The notes under the pieces are model-generated. The model did not search any database, was not told the origin of the DNA, and saw nothing but the letters and a program-made list of their open reading frames with translations. Below are positions 26,434-36,712 of a DNA stretch of 64,000 nt, piece after piece (position 1 is the first letter of the stretch; each line of letters begins with the position of its first letter). The stretch is from Orobanche coerulescens (lineage: Eukaryota > Streptophyta > Magnoliopsida > Lamiales > Orobanchaceae), in NCBI GenBank assembly GCA_033398695.1, contig CM065814.1, forward strand, positions 15,682,358 through 15,746,357, written 5' to 3'. Position numbers and translations under genes: made by a program.

Positions 26434-27431
26434 TCAAATCTGTGCCTCGGAAGACTCGGCGACTAACTCGCAAAACTGAACCCGGTGCCCCATGAGTCCG
26501 CACTTGTAACACGTTACTGGCGGCGAAGGGCAATGTGCACGAACATCCCCCAACACATTACAGTTGAAACACCTCCTGGCCTTACCGGGAGTCAAAGCTG
26601 ATGATTTGGAACTCTCAGTCCCACGCATCGAGCGATGGAGCTTCACAGCAGAAAGACTATGATGCTGCAATCTAGAAACGCCAACTCCAGTACTATCCGT
26701 AGGTCATCGGGCATCCTCCGTTTCTTCGAATCGTGCACACGCTCCGACGATAACGAAGCTAGTTTGTAAGCCAAGGCTCGATCCTGATAATCCCTCAACG
26801 AAGTGCAAGTGAATCCTGCCATATACTGGCGAATCTCCAGCTCCATCCGTCTGTCAAAATGAAGGATCTTCTCTTCTTCGGTCCTCACCTGATCTCGCAC
26901 ATAACTGAGTTAATTGTTATAGTCGATGATAGCCTGTGACACCGATATATCTTGTGGTTCTGCCAAATTGAATTCACAGATTCTCTGTTCTCTAATTGGT
27001 TTTAGACAGAACTCCGCCCACGTGACATCACGATCACGAGGTTTAACGACTCCCCACCAATTAGCGGCATCTTTGTCAAGAAGGTACTGAGCGATGGGTA
27101 CCTTACGCTCTTCGGGACAATCGACAGCCTCGAATATCTTTCCCAACTGGAAAAGCCAACCGTCCCAGCCCAGCGCATCTTCAGCACCGGCGAATCGAGG
27201 GGGATTCATATGAACTACCTCTCGAAGCCATTGATTTACACCGACGTTCCGAGTCGCGTCAGTGTTGCGTTTAATTGCCTGGGTCAACTGGGTCATCTGT
27301 GCTGCTACTTGTTGCAATATAGTAGCAACACCAATACCAATATCATTCCTGGCAATATTCTCTCGATTCCGCATCTGATCGCCGTGGCCATCAGTACCAC
27401 AGTTATGACCACGACCTCTGCCACTTGGCAT
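26434..27431 (-). pseudogene. gag: Gag-like protein, array copy 5
   Basis: Starts at ATG 27429-27431. It carries the 24-bp deletion and the CAA codon of copy 4, the common TAA (26910-26912), and a private one-base deletion near 26700 that shifts the frame before the zinc knuckles. Confidence 0.86.
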
Positions 27432-28203
27432 AATAACAAGAAACAACCTAATGCAATGTAAATAACATGATCACACATAGAATCCATTCACAGATGATCG
27501 ACTGCAAAAATTGGGCCTGGCGGCAAAATGCAGTCCCAAGACTTTTGCCCAACTAGAAAGGGCGCTCCACAACAAAAAATGGCGTGCGTTAATGGTGCAA
27601 GTTTGGAAACACATACATACTCACCTTCCAACGGTACCAGACCAGAGTATACCAATAAACAACATTGTACAAATCCAAACACCAACGGTTTACATAATTA
27701 CAACATCACACAAATAACCATCGAAAGTTAATTGACATTCAAAACTGAATTTCCACCTCTCGGTCAAGGAAACTATCTCAACGAGTGCATACCGAATGAC
27801 TCAGCATTCACAACACCACTTAATCACAACTCGGAGCATTATAGTCGAGTGACAACAACATCGTTACCAAACACCTTTTAACGAAATGCATGGAACCGAA
27901 AAGTTAAAAGCGAGAGTCACGTTTCAAGTAAGTTTTTGGTAGACCTCATTTGAGTTTTAAAAATCAAATTTTTGAAAACTTGCAATGCAAGATGAAAATA
28001 AAATATAAGTAGTTTGAGTTCTCAAAAGTTTACGGTCTCGAGGTCATCATACGGAAATCGAACTTTTCCTTTCTTGAAGGATGTTTTGAAATAAAATTTA
28101 CGTGACTTACCAAAACATTCAAAACTTTAAAGTATCAAGTTGATAAACCTTCTTAGTGTAACCACACCAAAACGTTACTCCTGTAAAAACGATTTATACA
28201 AGG

Positions 28204-28205
<2 letters not shown>

Positions 28206-28272
<67 letters not shown>

Positions 28273-28273
28273 C
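28206..28273. repeat. (TA)n microsatellite, int5
   Basis: The longest pure TA run at this site in the window, about 60 bp, with almost no CATA part. Confidence 0.9.
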
Positions 28274-28560
28274 ACCGGCACATTACAAAAAGCAAACAAA
28301 CATGGAGTATGTATTCATGATTCACATTTAACTCCTCATCATAACATAAATATCACACAAGCAAGTGTAACACGAGACACAACAATATAATGGGGAGACT
28401 TACATCCACAGGTCGCACGAAGATGATGGTTGCACCTTGATACTAATCACTACCGACCTGCAGATGACGCATCGCGACACAACTCAGTCAGACAAAATCT
28501 AACAAAACAAGACTCGAAAACACACAACTCGACCCGACATTCTAGGTTTCCGCAACCTAA

Positions 28561-28572
28561 GCTTTGATACCA
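28561..28572 (-). other. Primer-binding site of int5
   Basis: Minus-strand TGGTATCAAAGC beside LTR6 at 28578. Confidence 0.85.
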
Positions 28573-28577
28573 TATTA

Positions 28578-29340
28578 TGTAACACCCCCAAACCAATTGG
28601 GAATATTACAGCACTGCAAACACTCTTCATGAGGATCTACCAGGCTAAACGCGGAAAACACAACGTATAGATACATGCCAACATGACTAATAACGAATCA
28701 CTAGACCGATTTGGTCTTTTACCACGACATACACATCGAACATACATAACTCTTTCTCATAACTCATACCCACGCAAGGGTTAGAATACATCAACATGCC
28801 CATAAAACGGGAGAATAACACAATGGAGAGACAAACAACAAAACTCTACCAAAATACTCAACGACTGGTCTTCATGTGATTAGTGTCGTCGTTTTCCATC
28901 ATCCTTCATATTGATCATGTGGTTTGCTCCCCAGCAACCTGCAAGTACCTAGACACAATACAGACGTCCACCCCCCGAAAACTCCACTGTTTTGCTAGTG
29001 CAAGTATAAAATATGAATATAAGCCATACATATCATACTCCAAGAACATAATAATCATGAACATACTTCCCGAGGTAAATCACTTGATCAAAACAGTTCA
29101 ATCGTGTAAGATAGGGATAAACCCAAAGTACCTCTACAAAACATTTATGATCTCGGAAGTTTTGAAAACATTTGGGATTTAAGAATCCTCAAGCCTTTTG
29201 AAACCATTTAGGGACACAGCTCAAAAGTCATTTTCTCCAAATACAATTATGAAAATAACACACGGGGTCCACGACCCAATCATACCATTCTGTCACAAAG
29301 CTCGGGGTCTACGACCCATTCATACGTATCAACATATTAC
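28578..29340 (-). repeat. Array LTR6, left part (interrupted by Copia)
   Basis: Aligns with the first 760 bp of the other LTRs. Differences from LTR1-LTR5 become denser toward the right. It ends with the ATTAC target duplication (29336-29340). Confidence 0.9.
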
Positions 29341-30735
29341 TGTTAGGAATACTTGTTAAATTTTGATGATGTCATTAATATAAAGTCAAATGTTTATTAC
29401 TTGGCAAAAATGTAAGGAAGAACCAAATGAGTATCTTCCATAGGCCAAATATGTTAAGTATAAAACTTGGCAAAATGTAAAGAAGAACCAAATGAGTATC
29501 TTCTGTAGGCCAAAAAATTGTTAGGCTAAAATCGGCTAAATACTGAGTACAGCTAAGTCCATCAGAGAGGATCAGTCGAGTCGAGCCAGTGTAGTTCTGG
29601 TCAACACAAATTATCAGAGAAGTTTGACGGTGCGACAAGGTACCTCGGACAAGTCACTGATCGGATAAGTCACAAACGATAACATCGAGAGAGGTCCAGA
29701 CTGCAGAGATGTTAACTGCTCATCAGCCTAGTCGAAGTCAGCCAAGTACTCCAAGTCCACGTCAGCATGCGTTGAAAAGTCAAGTATTACGGAAAGTCAC
29801 ATGCAACGTGAAGAGACAAATTGGAGTGATTCCCGCAAGAGATATGAATTAAAAAAGCTCCCACTTTGAAGACTTTAAACGTTTTATAATCAAAAGATTC
29901 GGCGCATCACATGCAGAGTCTTCACAACAGTCGGAAGATAGATTAAAATAATGGGAATCCAGCCTTGCAACGTTCTGGAAGATTAAACAAAGAAGTCTCC
30001 CTCCAACGGACGGATTTGTTCAAAAGATTTGCAACGGCTAAAAGGAAAAAGCTCAGAGATCGTGACCTATATATATCCGAAGATTTGAAACTGAGCAACC
30101 ACCGGTGCGAACATACTTTCAAGCGATCAAAGCATTCAAGCAATCAAAAAGCAATCTATAGCATCGTGAAAAGAGCGGTTCTAAAAGTTCATACTTAAAG
30201 AAGCTCTTAGTTGGAGAAGACAAAAACTCTTGTCTATAATCCTGAGTTCGGGGTACTTCACTGGTTGAAGTTAGAGACTGTAAAGACATCCGAGTATCGA
30301 GGATCAAGAGGTGTAAGGCAGTCAAGTGTGGTACAACGGCACGGATTTCCACTGGTTGGAAGCTGTTGTAGTTTTGTTTCAATCACTGTAATATTTATCA
30401 CTGGTTGAGAATTATAGTGAATTCATCTCCAACTGGTTTGGAGAAAAGTAGATTAGTAGAGGATTACCCCACCTCTGAGACCACTACAATCGCCTGCGTT
30501 CTTTACTGTTTTATTGCATCATACTTTAACTGCTGCATTCATTGTTAAGTGTTTCATTAGTTGCTTTCTATTTGTCATCAGCTGACTTCCGCATATATTA
30601 AAGAATAAACGACTCCAAGTCATTTGTTTACCTATCAGCTGAAGAAACTCACTCTTCGTGAAAAAGAGTTAAAGAGTTTCTACAAGTCTATTCACCCCCC
30701 CTCTAGACTTGTACCTGGACGACTTGTGACCTACA
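29341..30735 (+). repeat. Copia 5' LTR (1395 bp)
   Basis: Begins TGTTAGGAATAC and ends GACCTACA. A TATA box lies at 30067-30075. Compared with the 3' LTR, the stretch 29600-29720 differs at several CAG sites, each reading CG. Confidence 0.93.
30067..30075 (+). promoter_or_regulatory. TATA box of Copia 5' LTR
   Basis: CTATATATA in the middle of the LTR; the matching box in the 3' LTR is near 40773. Transcription should start about 30 bp downstream. Confidence 0.6.
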
Positions 30736-30737
30736 AG

Positions 30738-30749
30738 TGGTATCGGAGA
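30738..30749 (+). other. Copia primer-binding site (tRNA-iMet type)
   Basis: TGGTATCGGAGA, two mismatches from TGGTATCAGAGC, starting two bases after the LTR end. Confidence 0.85.
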
Positions 30750-30822
30750 AGTTGGTTCATTTATTTCACGAACCAGATCTATATCAAAGATATATCTTTA
30801 CTCTCATTTTATAATCGAACAC

Positions 30823-32253
30823 ATGCATTCTAGACTCCCTGTGTTTTCAGTTGACGAGTATGATCTGTGGAAGATAAGGATGCAGGCACACTTATCTTCG
30901 ATTCATGACGACATGTGGTGCATCATAGAGGATGGTCCATTCATCTTCGAGAAGGACAACACAGTAGAGGAGATCGCAGCAGGGAAGCCAGAGAAGATTC
31001 CTAAGAAGAGGACAGAGCTGACTCCCGAAGAAAGAAAACTGGCCAATCTTGATAACCGGGCCAGAGATGTATTATATCAGACTCTTGACAAATCCACCAT
31101 GGTCAAGATCAAGAACTGCAAGAATGCCAAGGAAATCTGGGACACATTAGCTTTAATGTATGAAGAAACGGAGCTAATCAAAGAAAATAAATTGTCAATC
31201 GCCATTCAAAAGTTTGACAATTTCAAAATGAAGAACGGCGAATCCATAGATCAAGTGGACACAAGGTTCACTGAGATTATTAATGAGATCAACTCCCTCG
31301 GCAAAACCTATGGCAACAGGGAAATGGCACTGAAGGTTCTCAGATCTCTCAACCCTGAATGGAGCATGAAGGCCGTGGCCATGAGAGAGTCCAAGGACCT
31401 GAATAAGATAAAGATCCAAGAGCTGTTCTCTGATCTCAAAGCTTATGAGTTCGAGCTTCCAAGTTCATCCTCAACTGAGCCCGCAGAGAAGGGAATAGCA
31501 TTTGCAGCCGAGTCCCCTGTCAAGAGCCTATCTGATGTAAAGCCTCCAAATCCATTAGATTTTGAGGAAAAAATGGCGTTTATAATGCAAAGGTTCAGCA
31601 ACTTTAGAAAGAACTACTCCAAATACAAGAAAAATTAGAAGGAGAATCCAAGAAGGAACTAGAAAGCTGGAAGCTGGAAAGTAGAGTGCTACAATTGTCA
31701 CAAGACCGGACACATCCAAATGGACTGTCCTGAGCTCAAAAAGGACAAAAGCAAGAAGGAGGTGGGCAGAAAAGAAGATAGAAGAAAGGCCCTCATCGGA
31801 GAAGACCAGGAGCATGTCGAATCAAGCAGCGGATTCTTTACTGATGAAGATGAAGAGTATGACTGCCTGATGGCAAACCTAGCTGATGAAGAGGTAACTT
31901 CTAAACCCACCAGTTCGAATAACAGTTCAGCCATATCACAAGATATGGATCTGCACGAATCGGTAAATCAGTTATTTAAAGATTTTGAAACACTCAAATC
32001 TGCACACCAAATTGTATCAGCAGAGAAGACTCAGCTGCAAGATGAGAATAGGCAGCTGAAAAATGATTTCGAAAAACTCAGCGTAGAACTGAATAAGGTT
32101 GAGATAACTGCAGCTGACTTTAAAAACCAGGCTGATGTTAATACAGCTGAGATAAACCGACTAACCATTTTACTTAAAGAAAAATCAGTTGCACTTGCTC
32201 ATGCCAAAGCTGAGTTTACTAAGCTGACACAGGTAAATAAGACTCAGGCATAG
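30823..32253 (+). pseudogene. gag: Copia Gag (broken)
   Basis: ATG at 30823. Residues 1-271 form a Copia gag core (DUF4219/UBN2 type; motifs YDLWKIRMQAHL, AKEIWDTLALMYE, LRSLNPEWS). After a TAG at 31636-31638 and a second TAG near 31663 the same frame continues with a CCHC knuckle, CYNCHKTGHIQMDC (about 31690-31730). A Lys/Glu-rich and then coiled-coil-like region follows up to a third stop at 32251-32253. All three stops are TAG, which in a CAG context fits C-to-T change at methylated CHG sites. The role of intact Gag is particle assembly and RNA packaging. The long coiled-coil extension is typical of Sireviruses. Confidence 0.87.
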
Positions 32254-35200
32254 GAAATAACCTCCCTGAAGGCGTCTTCAACCCTGGAAGAATTGTGTAC
32301 CAATAAAAGGCCACTATATTCCAAATCAGGCCTTGGATATGATCCTCACACTCCCTCTAGTTCTAAAAGAAAGTTTATCAAGGGAGAAACAATTGTCTCG
32401 ACTGTTGAGCCTACATATAAACCGATATTTAAAAGCAGTGCAACGCCTAAGTCACATGTCTAGGCTGCAGTCAGGTTACACAAGGCAGCCACCTAGACAG
32501 GCAACTAGGCAATGGCCCAGGCAAAAGAAGCAGCCCAGACAACATGCCCACTATTACCAACAACTCCCTAAAAACAGATTTCAAAATGGGAGGGGCAGAT
32601 GGAAACCTCAAGGTTATCCCAATTTCCAAAACGAACAAGTGTGGAGACCTCAAAGATTCAATAAATGGTCTCAGCCAAGATTTAGAAATGGCCCACACTA
32701 TCAAAATTTTGAGGAATATCCAGTATACAATCCCAACAGGAGATTCAGACCTCGACCTTACACACTTTATGAGGGTTATAATAATAATAACTACTTTCAC
32801 AATCCTAGGAGAAATCAATTCTCCAGGAAAACAGCTAACCCCAAAGGACCCACACAGATTTGGGTACCTAAATCTCTGCTTGTCTGATTACAAAAAAGGT
32901 GGAAGGACTACAACCACATCTCCACAAGCTCAAATTAGGGAGGTGAAGAATGGTTTGTAGATTTTGGGTGCTCGAGGCATATGACCGGGAACAAGAAGAT
33001 GTTGTCCAAATACACCAAAGAAAGAGGTCCCGATGTAACCTTTGGAGATAGCTCTAGAGGACAAACAAAGGGCTTTAGAGAACTGCACCGAGGAAATATT
33101 GTGATATCCAAAGTTCATTATGTCAAAGGGCTCAAGTACAACCTCCTGAGCATAAGCCAGTTCTGTAACGAGAAGAACCTAGTAGTCTTCACCATCTGGA
33201 AGTGTATGGTGATAGATATCTTATCTGGAGAAGTAAAGCTACAAGGTTTCAGAAGGAGAGATGTCTATATGATTGATTGGAACACAGAAACACCTAACTC
33301 CTGTTTTCTATCCAAGACAGTAGCTCAGAACGGATGGCTGTGGCACAAAAGACTATGTCACCTGAACTTCAAAGCCATCAACAAGATCAGTTCTCAGAAG
33401 CTGGTCAGAGGACTTCCAAATGAAGCATTCAAGAAGGAAGCGCTTTGTGATGCATGTCAGAAAGGAAAGCAGACCAGAGCATCATTCAAGCCAGTCCAGC
33501 CTACAACTCTCACAACAAGGATCTTAGATCTACTCCACATGGATCTATTTGGTCCTATCAAGCCAAGGACTCTGAGCGGCCGAAAGCATGCACTTGTAAT
33601 AGTAGATGATTATTCAAGGTACACTTGGATTATCTTCCTATATAAGAAAAGTGAAACCTTGACTAAGCTACCCGAGGCCGAGAAGGATCCAGAATGAGAA
33701 ATCTCTATCCATCATCAAGATCGATCGATAGAGGAGGAGAGTTTCTCAACAAGGTAATAGCGACACATGATCGAATGGGATCCAAAGATGAGCTCTGCGG
33801 CCAGGACACCCCCAGTAATGGTGTTCCGAAAGAAGAAACAGAGCTCGAAGGAAGCAAAGAAGGTCCATGATTGCGAAGCGGACTGCTTAAAAGGTTCTGG
33901 GTCAAGTCATCAACTGACTGTCACACCTGCATCAGGAGTATGATAGTAGGGAGACATGGCAAAACTCCCTATGAGGTTTGGAATAATAGAACTCCTACCG
34001 TTGCTTACTTTCATGTTTTTGGTTGTAAGTGTTTCATCCACAACAACGGTAAAACACAACTAAATGCCTTTGATGCTAAAGCGATGACGGTCTCTTTATG
34101 GGATATTCACAAAGAAGCAAGGCATATAGAGTTTTTAATAAAAGAACCTTAGTTGTGGAGGAAACACCCCATGTTGTTTTTGATGAATCTACCGTTGAGT
34201 ACAGGAAGCAAGTTGAGCTAATTGAGAACAAGCTCAAATCGGCGACTTGAATAAGTCATTGTACATGACACCGAATGGTGGACTCACTGCAGACCGGCTG
34301 ATGACCCAATCAGAGCCGCCAAGACCCAATCTGCAGATCGACAGATCACCGAACCTATCCGATCCAGCTTGCCGATGAAGACCCACCAGAGCCGACAAAG
34401 ACTCATCTGCAGATCGTAACCAACCTGCAGATGACAAGACGGTAGCCGATCGATTGCGGACGAGAACCCAGCTGATGCAGAAATCCACCAGGGCAATCAA
34501 ACAGGGGGAACAAACCCAGAAGAGGACGACATCCCCAAGTGGCTCAAAGATCACCCAATCCAGCAAATCATCGGAAAGTTGACTGATCGAGTTAAGACAA
34601 GACAGCCAACCCTACCAGCAGGAATGGCTATGTTCTCATGCTTTATGTCACAAATAGAACCTAAAACTACAGAACAAGCCCTAGAAGATTACTCTTGGAT
34701 AAATGCCATGCAAGAGGAATTGGAGCAGATGGAGAGAAACAAAGTTTGGGAACTAATGCATGCACTGATCACAAGAAGGTTATTGGCACCAAATGGGTGT
34801 ACAAAAATAAGAGTGATGAAGACGGAACTGTTGTTAGGAATAAGGCCAGACTTGTAGCAAAAGGTTATGCACAGTGTGAAGGAATAGATTTTGATGAAAC
34901 CTATGCACCTGTTGCAAGATTAGAGGCCATCAGACTATTCCTCGCATATGCTGCATTCAAGGATTTTGAAGTATATCAGATGGATGTAAAGAATGCTTTT
35001 CTAAATGGAATCCTAGAAGAAGAAGTCTATGTAGAGCAACCTCCAGGTTTTGTCAAATGAGACAAAGTCTATAAGCTGTTGAAAGCTCTCTATGGACTTA
35101 AGCAAGCACCTAGAGCGTGGTATGAAACATTGTCTGTGTTTCTTGAGAAAAATGGTTTTTGCAAAGGGAAAGTGGACAAAACCCTATTCAGAGTAGAGCA

Positions 35201-36187
35201 CGAAGGCCACATATTAATAGTCCAAATATATATGGATAACATCATATTCGGATCAATCAATCCAGAGCTATGCGAGAAATTCTCCAATCTCATGCAAGGA
35301 GAATTTGAGATGAGTATGATGGGAAAGCTTAACTTCTTTCTCGGACTACAAGTTAAGCAGATGGAAAAAGGAATTTTCATCAACCAAGCTAAGTATACCA
35401 AAGATCTGATCAAGAGATATGGAATGGAATCAGCCAAGTCAGCAAGAATTCCTATGAGCACAAGTACTCACCTGGATGCAGACGAGGCAGGAATATCAGT
35501 GGACTCAACCCACTACAGAGGACTCATTGGATCTCTTCTGTACCTCACTGCAAGCAGGCCAGACATATCCTATGCTGTTGGAGTTTATGCACGATTCCAG
35601 TCCAATCCGAAGCAATCACACCTAGATGCAGCCAAGAGGATAATAAAATACCTTAAGTCTACAATCAATGTTGGACTATGGTATCCCAAGGATGATAATT
35701 TCGAGCTGTCAGGATACTCAGATGCAGATTTCGCAGGATGCAAAATCAACAGGAAGAGCACTAGTGGAACGTGCCAATTCCTAGGAACCATACTGATATC
35801 CTGGTTTAGCAAGAAGCAGGTTTATAACTCTACCTCCACTACAGAGTCAGAATACCTAGTCAGTAGTCACAGTGCATGATTTTATGGATTAGACAACAGC
35901 TAAGGGATTATAATATTATTGCCAATGAAGTTCCTATCTGGTGTGACAACAATAGTGCTATTGCAATAACCAACAATCCGGTTTTGCACTCAAGGACGAA
36001 GCACATTGATGTTAAGCACCACTTCATCAGAGACCATGTACTTAACAAAAGGGTTAGAGTTGAAAGAGTCAGCACAGACTACCAGATAGCTGACATCTTT
36101 ACCAAACCCTTGCCAGAAGAAAGATTTTTGGAGCTGAGCAGAGATCTTGGATTACTAGATTGGGAATCTAGTACTGAAGCAAGCTGA
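32254..36187 (+). pseudogene. pol: Copia Pol: protease, integrase, RT, RNase H (broken)
   Basis: A basic Gln/Arg-rich linker (32333-32887) precedes the protease, whose motif reads WFVDFGCSRHMTG (about 32951-32989) with Phe in place of the active-site Ser neighbour of Asp. The integrase has the pre-integrase HHCC motif (WHKRLCH ... CDAC) and the first catalytic Asp (LLHMDLFGP); its second half (33650-33900) is scrambled by small indels. The RT retains [11 protein letters not shown] and [10 protein letters not shown], but the YVDD box reads YMDN (about 35229-35240), removing a catalytic Asp. RNase H shows YSDADFAGC and TESEY, then shifts frame near 35876 and ends with the conserved NNSAIAITNNPVLH and DIFTKPLP segments. 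An extra stop lies at 35058-35060. Confidence 0.9.
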
Positions 36188-36712
36188 AGCATTTCAGAGG
36201 AAGGACGGACCCAGCTGAAGAATAAGATCCTAGATGATGCAGGCAAGAAGACGAAGGACGGACAAAGCAACCTAGTTGATCAGAATATCAGGCGAGAAGT
36301 CAACTCACCTGATGCAGAGCGGTCAACAGTCAACAAATCAGACCAGCTAAGTTTTCTAAAACCGACCTCTGAATATTTAATTATTATCTGCCATATTCAT
36401 AATTATATTAATTTTGGTTCACAAATGGCATTTAAATATATATTTTCGATCTACTAAGTGGCATTCTAATACACGCGTCAATCGCTTATTAAATCGACCT
36501 CTATGGTGGCCAATCAAAACCAACCGTCAAATTTTAAAATGGACCACCGATTCAAATTTGAAATTCAAAAGAATCTCAAAAGGCGTACGACCGTTTCAAA
36601 TATATTATAAATTAATCCATACTTTACCCTTTTACGCTTACCAGAAACCCTAGATTTTTCAGAGCAAAAATTCCTTGAACACCAAATACACTAAAATCTT
36701 TTGTTTGCAGAA
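36188..36712 (+). promoter_or_regulatory. Candidate internal promoter and 5' leader of the envelope-position ORF
   Basis: This pol-to-ORF spacer is AT-rich and looks like a plant gene promoter. A CCAAT box lies at 36510-36514, a TATA-like TATATTATAAATTAA at 36601-36615, a telo-box AAACCCTAG at 36645-36653, and a pyrimidine-rich TTTTGTTTGCAG at 36699-36710 that fits a 3' splice site, two bases before the ATG. The elements are visible; their function is inference. Confidence 0.5.

Larger units (their letters stand above)
25649..28577 (-). mobile_element. Array internal region int5
   Basis: Last complete internal region of the array and the partner of LTR6. Same layout; PBS at 28561-28572. Confidence 0.9.

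Noticed and set aside
1..28577. Classical satellite DNA
   Set aside because: The 5.6-kb unit contains LTR ends, PBS, polypurine tract and gag in correct order, so it is a retrotransposon array rather than a simple satellite.
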